From Massospora cicadina (Eukaryota; Entomophthoromycota; Entomophthoromycetes; Entomophthorales; Entomophthoraceae): a stretch of DNA of 64,000 nucleotides. This document shows, in pieces, positions 1 to 11,353 of the stretch; position 1 is the stretch's first letter; each line of letters opens with the position of its first letter. The DNA is taken from positions 16,478-80,477 of the forward strand of contig JAKSZP010009621.1 in assembly GCA_022478985.1 (NCBI GenBank), read 5' to 3'. The position numbers were made by a program, and so were the translations under genes. The notes under the pieces are model-generated. The model ran no database searches. It was not told where the DNA came from and saw only the letters and a program-made list of their open reading frames with translations.

Positions 1-819
1 GCAGAGGAAGAATTGGCTGAGAGTTGTTTGAAACTATTTCAAGCCTGGTTATGGAGGGATTAGTTACTGTTTCCAGTAATTAGACAGAAGGACTAGCTGC
101 TGGCGCCATACTAGGTTTATGAGTCCTAGAAGGACCATAGAAGAGGTTCCACCAAGCATTTCAACTCATCTGCTGGAAGAGCCGAAGGTCTTGATCAGAC
201 AAACTATTCAGAAGCTGCTGGTATCGTGACTCAGAATTTGACATATGAGCTTGACAAGAGGGGGATGTCAGACTTATATGGAAGTTTACATTATGCACTC
301 TACAATCCATTAAGCTCCAATTTAGGAGAAATTAATTCAAGACTAATAAGATAAGCTTTAAGGGAAGAATTAGGAATGACTTGAGCCAAGAGGTTATGAG
401 AGAAATAACAAGGGTGAATAAAAATAAGTATTCTTAATTGAGCCATGAAATGAACATTGACAGCAAGAGTCTTCTGTCTAGGATGAGGAGAAAATCAGGA
501 AATCAAGGACTCCAGACCAAGAATCATGAATATGACAGCGGGTCATATGCCCTGATGGGGGAAAACTGGAACCTGGGACTAATATCATCATGAGTAAATC
601 GATCATCCCAGCATGAAAGTAGATCATGGGGACCGCGCTCTGAGAAGGCAGTAGCGAGGAGGAAGAGGAAGAGTGCCATATGCTGAAGGTCATCCTGAGC
701 AGCGTTGGGTATTGATGAGTATACTCCACTTGAACCAATGAGTATTTGACCAAGTGTCTAATGCGGTGTTCTCATCCCTGGTCCTTTTCTCGCTGGAAAT
801 CTAGGCAAGAGGGGAGATA
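1..819 (+). pseudogene. Family A gypsy, 3' internal region downstream of integrase (decayed)
   Basis: This stretch ends in a purine-rich polypurine tract (about 801-817, AGGCAAGAGGGGAG) directly before the LTR at 820. It is the reverse-complement counterpart of 30927 to about 31700, where the same sequence precedes the 3' LTR of the complete family A copy. The frame is broken by many stops. Short coherent peptide stretches remain, such as GIVTQNLTYELDKRGMSDLY, with no domain I recognise. The open frame on the opposite strand at 478-753 is an antisense shadow. The rest of the element lies outside the window to the left. Confidence 0.7.
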
Positions 820-1971
820 TGTTGAGATTTTTGCCCATATTCCATGACTGCTAGATTACCTGGAATCGCTAGGGGATAATTCTCTGATACGAGGTGAATT
901 AGAAATCAGTTGACCCTGATTTAAAAATAACTTTGTTAGGGGATTTTAGGTTATTCACTTGGTTGAATCCATCAGGGATCAATACAGATGAATTCTTAAG
1001 ATCTCATTGGGCAGAGTTGCCAATGAAATAGGGGCATATGATAGTTGATTAACATCAGGTGTACCATTTGGGATGCGTTGGGTTTAATCAACAACTGCTT
1101 GGGAATGTAAGGAGTAGGTTGCATGGCGAGTGATGCCACCTGCAACTAGAAAATCAATCTGTTGGTTTGTGACCTACCTTAATGGGTAACAAGTCCCATT
1201 ACCTAAGCAGGTCGCTAACCAAATATGGTCAGTTTGCTTGGATCGAGAGAAAACGTTAGGGACACATTTTTGACACTTTCTGTTTAGGTCTCAAGGATGT
1301 TCAATGATGGAATCCTAGCCAAGATGGGGAAGACCATCAATGCCAAGACGAGGATGTTTGATTCAACAGCAACAGCTACCGTTTCATTAAAGAGGTGTCA
1401 ACTGAGGGTTAGATGACAAAATTTCTACTATAAAATCCCTAGGATTTAATATAATAAAAAAGGAGTAATTACAAGAACAGAGTTATATAGTTCTAAGTTA
1501 ATCACTCAGTATATAGTTTAAGAAATAAACTATCATCAGCTTCCATTGTGCTGTTCTTTCTTAAGGATATTATTGCTGTGTGCAATAATTGGAAGATTTT
1601 TAGAGAAAAGAGTAAAGATCTGATTGGGAATCTAGAGAAGAATGAGACACAATCGGGGATAGCTGCCAGCTGTGTGTTGGACTGAAGAGACTGTCACCAG
1701 AGTATCTCAGTGAAGATTGGGTTGGATATAAAAAGGGAATGAATCCCTACAATTATGATATTGCAAGTATATAATCGGTAATACTGGCCAAGCGTTGGGC
1801 CAAAATATAATAATTCATACTCAACTATGGATAATTGTCATCATACTATTAATGATTAATATTCCATTCTACTATACAATGCATTGAAGTGCATGAGGAA
1901 ACCAAACATGTACAGTAAAAAGGTTACTAGGGTTGTTACCAATAAGAAGCCTGAAGTAGTAAATCTTTACA
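820..1971 (+). repeat. Family A LTR (3' LTR of the truncated left copy)
   Basis: It starts TGTTGAGATTTTTGCCC right after a polypurine tract and ends AAATCTTTACA. It aligns along its length, in opposite orientation, with the two LTRs of the complete copy (29780-30926 and 38294-39442). Its 1152 bp compare with 1147 and 1149 bp there. It contains the same AT-rich stretch (ACTCAACTATGGATAATTG) near the 3' end. The 5 bp after it are ACCTG. The sequence beyond is family B integrase, so A was inserted into B. Confidence 0.85.
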
Positions 1972-3338
1972 ACCTGGGTCTAATAAGTTTGGGAGATTGG
2001 TTAAGAGAACCTAATTCAGGCCAGTATCTTTTAAATGGAATATAATATGGATATATCATTAGGTATTATGTGCCCACTTTGAATCTGCCAGATTTGGGAA
2101 GAAAGGTCTCTTAAAATATAGCTAATGGCTGAGGACCCTGGACCACAGTGTCCATTGATTTCATTGTTGAGCTTCCTAACTCCAAGAATTATGATGCAAT
2201 CATGGTGCTTATTGATTGCTTCACCAAGTTTTCCCAAATTACTCTTGCAACACAAAGATCATTTTGGAAGAGACTAAAGCCCTATTCATAATGCTATTTT
2301 CTAGATTTTGATTATTTAATGATATAGTAAGTGCCCACAGACCACAATTTATCCCCAGATTCTGTATTCCCCTTACATATCTTATCCATATCAAACCATG
2401 TTGGTCAACTGCTTATCACCCCCTTTAAGGTGGTAATCTAATAGGTTGAACTATACCCTGGAGCAGAAACTCCGCTGTTTCTTTTTCATTTTAGTCATAA
2501 TAATGGACATCAAAACTCTTTTAACGCAGTTTGCTCATACTAACTCCTCCATGCCCCGCTAGTATCTTCTTTGACGGCAACTCAAGGTACAATACAACAT
2601 TTCAGCTTGGTATCTTTCTTACTTCCATAGTTCAAGAAGCAGAGGATCTCCTGAGCCGCTTACGTGCTACATATAACTTGCATAAGACTACATGTCTATA
2701 GAAGTTAAAAATTATAATAAGGTCACAAAAAATGATATCCAGGTCATGAACTTAAGGAAGGATTACTTGTCATCCTAAAAAACTACCACTTAAACTTTAA
2801 AGCCCCTCTATTAAGGTTTGAGTGCAAACATTCTGCCCTTATGAAGTGCTGAAGGACTTAAAAATGACCCTCTTATATTAAGCTTTATTCCATTACAATT
2901 ACAATGTATTTCACGTGTCCCAGTATCTCTTCAGCAAAGGCCCTCTTGGCTTAGCTGCTATTGGAAAAAGCCATGAATAATTTATGAGTCCTCAGAGGTG
3001 ACTATGTTGGACAACTTAGTTAGGAAAGAGTATTGATGCAAAGACCCCAACTTCCTTTGGGATAGCTTTTTTAGCAGAACTGCTTCTGGAAAGCAATATC
3101 TAGGAAATTTGCATCAGAATAATCTGCAATAGCAACTATCCAGGGGCATGATTGTCAATCTTATTGTTTTTCAACTAAAAAGAAATTTAAACTGTACACT
3201 AATATGATTATGATTTAGAGTAATCTGTTAAGAAAAAAGATATTACTATTTTCAAGTGCCAGAAAAATATGTATTATGATGATTAATATGTGATTACCAC
3301 ATGTGAGGGTGGAAGTAGATTCAGGGAAGTAGAAGGGG
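1972..3338 (+). pseudogene. Family B gypsy integrase and 3' internal remnant
   Basis: The frame from about 2090 reads PWTTVSIDFIVELPNSKNYD, then AIMVLIDCFTKF, which is the start of a Ty3/gypsy integrase catalytic core with its first Asp. A decayed DH.P..P stretch follows about 50 residues on. The remainder to 3300 is frameshifted. The upstream part of the integrase is separated by the family A LTR that ends at 1971. The last 300 bp (3000-3310) align with 25080-25435, also just before a family B LTR, which supports the assignment. A purine-rich tract (AAGTAGAAGGGGA) precedes the LTR. The product would act in nuclear integration of the cDNA; this copy cannot encode it. Confidence 0.7.
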
Positions 3339-3768
3339 ATGTCACAGTTTTTCTTTCAAAGTTAGAGTAGATCAGAATATACCATCCTGAGCTAAACTAA
3401 GATTAATAATGATAGCACAGTTAAGTGGCTTTGATTATTTGCCATTAGGTAGTCAATAGATAGTAAGGCATAATAGTTGGCATAAGGTCATCAATTGGGA
3501 GAATAGAGGAGTTAAACACAGAATACAACCTTGGGCGTAACATCAAGATGATATTAAGTTGTTTTTGGCTCCCTTCTCTTCTTTTTGATCAGTAGAGCAC
3601 TGATAAGCGACTTGTCCGAAATTCATCTGGCTTCCAAACTTGGAATTATTAAAGGAAATTGCTCCATGCTTTAGAGTAAAGTATTATAAATAATTTTTGG
3701 AGTTAGGCTAGTAAAACATATATTTAAAAAATTTGATAATAATGATTTCAGGCCTTAGGCCCAATATA
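3339..3768 (+). repeat. Family B LTR, left part (split by a LINE)
   Basis: It begins TGTCACAGTTTTTC after a polypurine tract. It aligns with 25465-25890, sharing TTAAACACAGAATACAACCT near the middle and a GGCCT(T/C)A(A/G)GCCCAA palindrome near the end. The LINE at 3769-8848 interrupts it just after the palindrome. The continuation from 8865 is short or lost; I cannot place the exact 3' end. Confidence 0.7.
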
Positions 3769-4011
3769 TTTAATCTATTGCGGGGAAGGCTGACCATGGG
3801 ACAGACACTTCCGACTATGACTCAGAAGAGACAAAACTTAGTATCAGGGAAGGCACCCCAGAGAAGCAATGCTATCTCTTGTTGCCGGTGGTAACGCCAC
3901 TTATGGGGAGGGGGAGGGAACGTGTGGAGGGGCCGTAGCCACAACTGAACATGTGTGGAGGAAGGGGTCTGATTTGATGAACCAGACTGGGAACCAGGAG
4001 GAGACCAGCTG

Positions 4012-7000
4012 TCAGTGACGCGGTGGGAGGTATCCAAACATCCACGCTTGAAAGTGGTCCACCAAATGAGACTGAAATCTGTGGACAGCTTCTGGGAGGG
4101 TGGGGGTGGAGCCTGCGATGGCATCTAAGACAATCGTGTGGATGGTCCACATGGCGATTGCAACCACCAAAGTATGGAGGGAGGGTGGAAGAGAGGGGGC
4201 CATTGATAGAGCAAACATATCTCTTGACAGACTGAAGGGATGCGTTTGATCCTGGCCCAGCAGACGTTGAACTTCGCGCCATATCACTTTAGAGGTAGGG
4301 CACTTTTCCAAGCGGTGGAACCGCGTTCTGTACTGGCCACACATGACACAGGATGCGTGTAAAGCGTTAGAGCGCTCAGCTGTATGATACACCCGCCTCA
4401 GGCAGCGCCACACATGGGAGCGGACTTGAGGCTGCAACAGAGGATGGTGTACGTATTTCCAGATCGTTTTTTGGGTCTCAATGGAGTAAGGGATGTCCAT
4501 CATGTCCAGGTAGTCCACCCTGGATAGGACATGGGGCCGAATGGGGATCACGCTATCATGGATGGGTAGCCCCTGTACCTGTGTGAACTGAGGAGAGGGG
4601 CGGCCTCTTTGGGTTGTATGTCCGCTAATATTAATTCCCCTCTCAGCACTCCGCATGGAGAGTAGGATTTGTTTGTAGTGGGTTTTAGTCCCATGAGGAC
4701 CTGTGGCCGATGTGTGTGATGCGAGGTATTTCATAAGGGAGTGGGGGTTTGATGGATTGTTGAGGCCCAAGGCGCGGGAGAAGTTGGAGCAGGCTGAGTG
4801 GGACCAGTGTTGGGAGGGGAGTGTAGGGGCGGTGATGGCCGCAATCCAGGTGCCCAGGATCTTGGCAGCATGGGCTTTAAAGTCAAGCAGGCCCATACCA
4901 CCATGATGATAAGGGCCAAACATGACCTCTAGCCATACTGGTGGAGGGTGGCCTGACCAAAGCCATCCTTGCAGCAAGGCATACAAGGATTTGAAGAAGC
5001 TTGGGGAGAAGGGGATGGCGTGGGCTCCAAACCAGACTTTGGAGAGGAGCATAGAGTTAGCTAAAACAACCCTGCCAGTAAGGGAGGTAGGGTGGGCTCT
5101 GAGGGAGGCGATTCACTTCATCACGTTGTCCAGAATATGGCACTCCATTACTGCTGACGCATATCCGCCTGCCTCCATCCACACGCCCAGATGGTGTACC
5201 AGTCCTATGGTAGGACGTGGTGCAAAGGGGAGCACCAGTGGGGCGGTGTGTTGAGTTAGTAGGGCGAGGATGTGGGCGAGCAGATGGGCCAAGTTGTGAA
5301 CTAATTGCTGGGGTCCAGAAGTTCTGAAACCGACCAAGGAGGATGATTTCAGTTTTGGAAGCGTTCAGTGCCATGTTGCTTACCCGGGAATACTCCTGGA
5401 TGAGAGCTTCAAGCGCGCGTGCATCTTGATTATTAGACACCCCAACCACACAATCATCTGCAAACGCCATTATCTTGACTGGGGCTTGGCCTAGCACATG
5501 GACCCCGGTGAGTTGGGCGTTCACATTTCGCAGTAGTGGGTCAAGGATGAATTTGTATAAGAGTGGGCTAAGGGAGTCCCCTTGGCGTAGGCCCCTTTGA
5601 GGGCAGACTACTTCCGTTAGGAAGCCAGGGCCACGTACTGCCATTGTTGCAGATTCCGTGAGCAGCATCACCCAGTTGATGAAGCGAGGGGGTAGGCAGA
5701 ATTGATGGAGGCAGGCCCTGAGGTATTCCTAGTTTACTCTATCATAGGCCTTTTGCTAGTCCAAGAATACAAGTGCCCCAGAGGCTGTGGATTGACATAC
5801 ATTAGCCACAGAGTGCACGTTATCCTAAATTAACCTTCTGGGTATGAAACTGAATTGTTCTGGGGAGATGGTGGCAGATGCTACAGTCCCTAAACGGTTA
5901 GCCATGATTTTGTAAAATTTTAGTGTCTGTGTTTGTTAGAGAAATAAGGTGCCAGTTGGCTAAGTCTAGCTTATACCCTTTCTTGAAGAGTGTGACGGTA
6001 AAGGCCTCATGTCCTCCTGGTAGGAGGCGCGTTTCCAACAGGCTTTGGTTAAGTGAGGCGAGCAGCAATGGGGATATATATTTGAAATACTTTTTGTAGA
6101 ACTCATATGGAATGCCATCTGGGTCTGGGCATTTTCAGTTTGGCGCACCGCAAATGGCTGTCCATATATTGGTTGGAGTAATCAAATTCATTATTTCCAG
6201 GTATTGGAAAATGGTGCAGACGTGGGCTCGGTTGAGAAATTCTGCCACTTCAGCCAGCTGAATTAAATCAGATTGGTACAACTCAGAGTAATACTTTTGT
6301 GTTTTGATTGCCACTTTGGCTGGTGTATCCGCAATGGAATCATCCAATCTTCACACCTGTGTATAGGCCACGCTCTGGCATGGTGTGAAATTTTTTTAAA
6401 GAAATATGCGGTGCACTTGTCACCTTTTGTGATGTGTGTGGCCCTGTACTGAACACAAACCCGATGTTTGTGTTGCCTTTTGAGTGCGTTGAGGTGGGTG
6501 GAGCCTCCGCCCACTTCTGGCCTCATGCAGAGCAGTATCCTGTAGCTGGGATGTTGGACTCCAGGTATGCCAACTCTGCCAGAGTGCACGAAATGACTGC
6601 TGATGTGGCTCGTGAGCATCTGGAGGAGAGATGGCGAGAGTGGTGGATGGTGTCATCTTTGAAAGTTGCCCATGTGGAAATGGGGTCCGAGCAAAACAGT
6701 GCAACAAACTTTTTTGCCAAAATTGCCGCTTCCACCCACATGGAAAATCCTGGCAACGCGAGCTTGGAGGGGCAGATTTTGCACCAATGTGGGGCCTTAG
6801 CAGCTGTGATAGGTAGGTGGTAGGTTAGTGAGACCAGTCGATGGTCAGAGAATTCTATTTTTGTTGTTTTATTGGGAGATGTGGGGTTGGAATTTCGCCG
6901 GTGTTAGGATAAGGTCGATGTGGGTCATGGACCTTAGTTGGCCATTGTGGATGTGGGGACGCGTCATGTTTTCAAGCAGCGGGTCATGTTGCAGCAGCGC

Positions 7001-7505
7001 ATCCATTAACCCAAGGATGGCCTTTAGAACGCGCAGTTCTACATGACCTAGGGGGCGTGGGGTGAGGAAGGCCACCAGTCCGTTGGTGTGTTTAGCCAAC
7101 AGTTCATGTTGCTGACTAGGAAAGAGTCTGGGGGTAGTGGAAGGGATTTGACTGATGAGAAAAGTTCTTGACGCTTGCGTGCACCATTTGGGGCATAGAT
7201 GTTGACAATTGCATGTGCTACGTTGGCCCACGAGAAATTGTGACAATGAGAACTCGGCCATTTAGGAATATTTCTGAAGATAAAAATTTGAAAAAATTAT
7301 TTTTCCAAATTAGCACCCCACAGTGCTTCGACCAAAAGGATAGGGATGAGAGGAGCACTGTTTTCCAAGCTTCCTCAGAATCTCATGGACAGTGGGACTC
7401 CTGGATGGCCAGGATATTCACGGGTAAATTGTGTTGTAAAAAACTCAGTTTCCTAGCCTGGGACGGGGAGGCCTTGAGTCCAGCGATATTCAGCATCCCT
7501 AAAGT
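4012..7505 (-). pseudogene. LINE ORF2: APE endonuclease - reverse transcriptase - zinc knuckle
   Basis: ORF2 nicks target DNA and reverse-transcribes the LINE RNA in the nucleus. From the N-terminus: LNIAGLKAS and AIQESH mark the start of an apurinic-like endonuclease, followed by THIDLILT (about 6930) and FSDHRLVSLTY (about 6830), the D and SDH endonuclease motifs. The RT palm follows, with CPQRGLRQGDSLSPLLY (block 4) and the catalytic FADD box at about 5475. The thumb region and a Trp-rich C-terminal region include GGMGLLDFKAHAAKILGTW. A C-terminal CCHC-like cluster, CVMCGQYRTRFHRLEKC, lies near 4320. The full span of about 1165 codons is normal for this class. It survives as several overlapping frames, the longest intact piece being 346 codons (5052-4012). 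Open frames on the opposite strand (for example 4922-5254 and 6434-6823) are shadows. Confidence 0.88.
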
Positions 7506-7734
7506 GTAGGTTTCCCCCATTTCACCTTAGGTGCGAGGGGATGGGCACCCAAGCCCACCAGCCTCCTCTAGATCCCTATGGGCCTTCACAGCAGCACGGG
7601 TGTTAGCAGCAATGCTATCAGGATTTTTGTTAATTTTTGCAGAAAGAGTTACATTAGCTTTAGCCTTAGCTTTTTGTTTTCCCAACATCGGACAAATTTT
7701 TTGTGGTGTGGATGAGTTCAGTGCACCATTGAGC

Positions 7735-8755
7735 AGGTCAAATAAAAATTTCAGTTGGGTTGGGTCCCAAGTTGGTTTTGACTGGAGCTTGGGTGCAACG
7801 ATTGGGTGAGATCAAATCCTTCATTGTATCCTCTGATTGAGTAGCCCACTCAGCATGGGCTTCCCAATCTGATTGGTCGATGGATTCCCAAGTTGCTTCT
7901 GCCATGAAGGTTTCCATGTCCTCCTGGCGTTGTGAGTGTGGGATAGCGGTGGTGGCTTTGGCCACTTCCTTGGTGAGGCATGCATGCGCCTTATGGCTGA
8001 ACACATCACAGTGGGTGCAAATGGGGGGCGCGCTGTCCACGGTCACCCAGAATGGGTGGGTGGTATGCCCTGCAATATCAATAAAAGTGGAGTGTGGGAT
8101 CTGGGTTAGGTCCTCTGCAATCTCCTCAGTTGGGGTCAGGACTGCGATGGCTTTGCAGGTGCACAGGTGTGGCATCAGCGTGAAGCGTTGCATTTCAAAA
8201 GATTGTATTTCACCATATACAGCGAGATAATCTTTCAGGTGTTGTTCAAAAATGTCACGTTTTACCATAGTAGACAAAAAGTCAATGTGAGGAAAATTTG
8301 GTTTGATTTTGTCTATCTGGTGCGTTTGATTTCAACAACCTGTTGCCCTTTGGGGAGGTTGACCACTATGTGTACCGCTGCAGCCTCGTCTGCTGCCTCT
8401 TTGCTTTCAAAACCTAGGTCCAGCAATCATGTGACATGGAGTGAGGTGCGATGTACACCATGGTTGGGAAAATTGTGTGCACATCTTGACAAAATTTTTC
8501 CCATAAGGCCGTTTGTTGGATGTCCAGAAACACGCGGACTCCAAATTCCACCAATGAGAGTGGTTAGGAGTGCGGCGTGTTGATGTACTGGTTGCATCAT
8601 GCTTGCCATGCTAGTATCTCTGGGGAAATAGTGACTGCCAGTTTTTTAAAATTTTTGTCTATTTCGCCGGTTTCTCTAGGGCGTTTTAGAACGTTGGATG
8701 CCGCGGGCCTTCCACCTGCTCCTCTTACCTTACTTGCCCAACTGCTCCCTGACAT
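7735..8755 (-). pseudogene. LINE ORF1, RNA-binding protein with a zinc knuckle
   Basis: The likely start is at 8755, reading MSGSSWASKVRGAGGRPAAS, about 90 nt inside the LINE 5' end; this is the first in-frame ATG. The middle has an RRM-like stretch, then PPICTHCDVFSHKAHAC, a C-x2-C-x4-H-x4-C knuckle near 8025. Total about 340 codons with a few in-frame stops; the intact part is 8277-7738. ORF1 proteins of LINEs coat the element's RNA to form a ribonucleoprotein. The layout (RRM-like region, then knuckle) resembles the longer ORF1 of the elements at 54369 and 58391, but those extend a further 200 or so residues. Confidence 0.75.
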
Positions 8756-8864
8756 GGGCGCAGACTAATCTCCTCTGTGAGATTATCAAACTAGATTCAG
8801 TCTTGAATTCAATAAGTTGCAAAAGTGATTGCAACGAGAAAGAAAAGTCCTTAGGCCTAATATA

Positions 8865-9829
8865 AGATCATTTAATAAAGATTTCTTTCGCCTATAGACT
8901 GATAAATCATTTTTAAAGTAAACTGATATCTATACCAATAATAAAATTAATAAGCTATACCCTAAAGTTCATTCTTAATTAAACTAGGTTGAAGCCTGAC
9001 ATAGACCCCTCCAAGCCTCAACTGGGTGTAAAAATGATTTTGCCAGGGATGGATAATCTTGATAGGACAAGCTATCAGAGTTAGGATAAGTGTGATAAAG
9101 CAAGGCAGTTGGGTTAGATATTGGCATGGCGGGAATGAGGTTTACTTCAGTCTTATAAATAATATATATAGGCATTCAGTGGTATGTTGAATACAATTAA
9201 AGACATTGTTTCTAAATTTACTTATCTTTGATCATATTGACTTTTAAGAGGTAAGGGTATCAAAGGATTACCGTCTCATTCTGCTTAGGATTAGAAAGCT
9301 TTATCTCAGCGCTAGGGCTGAGGGGGTAGTGTATAGGTATATGAGGCATACTTAAAAAGCTTGCTTATGGTAGGCTTGTCCTTTGGTTCATAAGCGGTGT
9401 GGCATCTGATAACTTCATTAAGAGACAATTTAGTAGGAATTTTTTAAAAGTTTTGTGCAACCATATTGTAAGGATTTTGGTTATATGGGAGTTTACCATG
9501 GAAACTGTTAAAAACTAACTTTAGTTGGGTGGTTCATATTGAAAGCAGAGATCATTTAACAAATGGAGGTTCACGGCATCAACAAGTAAATATAAATTTT
9601 ATAGTGGGAGGCTTTGTAGGCATACTGAGATAATAGTTGATATAAAAAGGGAAGCATTTTGATTGCTTTGCCTAATCAAAGTTCTGGAAGAAGAATTATC
9701 TAAATTATGCCCTTGCTTTAACTCAGAAGGTGTTCAGATGGTAAGTTTTAACTCATCCTGATCTTGTTGATTTAGCGGTATAATTTTTGCACCAACAGAG
9801 AAAATTAAAACATTAGTATAAAGTACTAT
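8865..9829. other. Unresolved AT-rich sequence, probably old element debris
   Basis: This stretch should begin with the displaced end of the family B LTR. I find no recognisable domain on either strand. A 63-codon minus frame at 8984-9175 has no motif I know. The lack of frames longer than about 65 codons fits an old decayed element. Confidence 0.4.
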
Positions 9830-10470
9830 GAATAAAGATTTAGAAATAATCAAACTGTAAAGAGCGAAAATTGATCAAGTAGCTCTGGTTTTGTTGTTGG
9901 AGAAGAAAAGCTTTGATGAAGAGAAATGCATAAAGCGCGAGGCATTTGTTTGGTATTTTGTCTTCATAATAGTGATGAGCATTGTGCAAGGAATTGGAGA
10001 GGGCTCTGATGCATATGGGTTAATGTTCAATAATCAAAACAGCGAGGAGTAAGAGCAGGGAAATGGAGAGAGTGTTAATTTATTCAGTTTTGCTGTTTCA
10101 TAGTCAAAACATTAAGGTTTGTCGGCACGTGGAAACAGAAATTACGCTATAGCATTTGTGTTAGCTGTTCCAATTTCATTTTCAGAACAGCAAGGAGCAT
10201 TAGTGCAGAGAGATGGAGAGAGCTTTGAAGTGATTTGGATGTTCCAATTTTTGTTGTTGTAACAGCAAGGAGCATTGGTTTAGAAAAACAGAGGGGGAGC
10301 CATGGCATTTAGGCATATTTTGTGTTGTTGAAACAGCATTGAAGTTGGCACAGGGAATTGGAGAAGAAGTTAAGTTATTTAGGTTGTCTAAATCTCTTTT
10401 GAAAAAATGAGGAAAATTAACGCAAGAAAATGAAGTAAGTGGAGAGGCATTCATCTTAGGTATTCAGATT
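9830..10470. repeat. Degenerate minisatellite, about 8 units of 67-79 bp
   Basis: A core resembling ACAGCAAGGAGCATTGGTGC then GAAATGGAGAGAGC recurs with starts near 9897, 9968, 10037, 10104, 10183, 10261, 10334 and 10401. Units are separated by T-rich spacers such as TTCCAATTTTTGTTGTTG. The best preserved units are 10183 and 10261. Unit length varies, so if it once encoded a repeated peptide the frame is now lost. The minus frame at 10200-10454 is incidental. It sits between family B debris and family E. Confidence 0.7.
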
Positions 10471-10734
10471 ATATTGAGAGGATTTGGATTGGATGCACTA
10501 AAAAGCTCAATTTCTCCATTAGCAGATATGAAGTTTTTAGTGCTTCTTTATTTTTTAAATCCTCACACTTATCCTCATGCTCATTTCCAGAGTTTGGCTC
10601 TTCTACTTTTTCATATATCTAAGTGTTTTCTTCAATTTTGGGAGTACTCAGCTCAGCTGATTTAAATAATTTTACTTATCTTGGTAATCCTTATTGAGCA
10701 TAAGTAGCTTTATTTCAGGATCCTCTTTTCTATG
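10471..10734. other. No feature recognised
   Basis: AT-rich sequence between the minisatellite and the family E fragment. A 63-codon plus frame (10474-10665) has no motif I recognise and is probably chance. Confidence 0.3.
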
Positions 10735-10900
10735 TGACTGTTGAGAATAATACTGAGAATGTCCTAAATTATCTAAGGATTAGGCTAATAAACCATTCAA
10801 AAGTCCTCCTTTGGGATAGAGCCTTCTGGAATCAAATAGATTATTGACAAATAAACATTTTTCCTTAATTAGACAAGGATTGAGAAGGAGGTACAGGATT
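10735..10900 (+). mobile_element. Family E gypsy, 3' internal end fragment upstream of the 5' LTR
   Basis: This matches the last part of E's internal region (about 23905-24058). The shared order is TACTGAGAATGTCC, then a GGATTAGGCTAATAAACC stretch, then an AAGGATTGAGAAGGAG polypurine tract. So the left LTR of E is itself preceded by E internal sequence, as in a tandem array or a recombination product, rather than by unique flanking DNA. Confidence 0.65.
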
Positions 10901-11353
10901 TGTCATTGCATAAGACCCCATTTTGACACCAGAGGCTGCCATTTAAACGCCCTTAAACAATAGAAGGACAAATGTTAAAGCCAATAAAAGGAAGTTGCTT
11001 CAGCTAGACTCCCATGTTGGATGAGAAGTGTTGATTCTGAACAAAGAGCTACTTAAGCAATCTATTCGCCACAGGTCACCTAGCCGCCCTATAGATATCA
11101 GAAATCTTTACCAAATAGAGATTTTTGTGTATTTTCTTTAGCAAAACTATTCTTAATTTTACCTCTTTGCATAGTATAATGATTAGTATTGTAACCTGTG
11201 ATATTGCATATAAACCAGACCTTAAAGAAGCGAAAGTGCTACGCCATTACCTCTCTTAAGCCATTCCATTCAGCCAAGACATCCTGAAGACAACACAATA
11301 CTTCTGTTCTTACTGCTATAGGCACCCACAAATTCTAATATTCTTCTTTTTCT
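10901..11353 (+). repeat. Family E 5' LTR
   Basis: It starts TGTCATTGCATAAGACCCC and is followed near 11354 by TGGAGTACCCAAATC, a candidate primer-binding site. It aligns over its whole length with 24059-24513, sharing CACCAGAGGCTGCCAT and TAATGATTAGTATT-like blocks. A TATA-like TGCATATAAACC lies near 11207. Confidence 0.85.

Larger units (their letters stand above)
3769..8848 (-). mobile_element. Near full-length LINE (ORF1 + APE/RT ORF2), 5.1 kb
   Basis: This is a non-LTR retrotransposon read on the minus strand, with an ORF1 (8755-7735), an ORF2 (about 7505-4012) and a 3' end at the left. It is flanked by a 16-bp near-perfect direct repeat, CCTTAGGCCCAATATA at 3753-3768 and CCTTAGGCCTAATATA at 8849-8864 (one mismatch), a typical LINE target duplication. 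There is no long poly(A). The last about 30 nt (3813-3781, GTCTGTCCCATGGTCAGCC) match the tail of the ORF1-only element at 54369-56296 and of the SINE at 37320-37751. The region is clearly GC-richer than its surroundings, in line with a younger insertion. Both ORFs carry stops and frameshifts. Confidence 0.88.

Noticed and set aside
478..753. Open frame on the minus strand, 91 codons with a Ser-rich run
   Set aside because: It lies antisense to the family A 3' region; the same region at 31020 gives a similar antisense frame. Orientation of the element makes it a shadow.
6434..6823. Plus frame of 129 codons opposite the LINE
   Set aside because: The minus strand here encodes the endonuclease-RT linker with SDH and other motifs; the plus frame is a GC-rich shadow.
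9240..9720. Possible kinase-like gene in the plus strand
   Set aside because: A few suggestive residues only; no ordered motifs and many stops.
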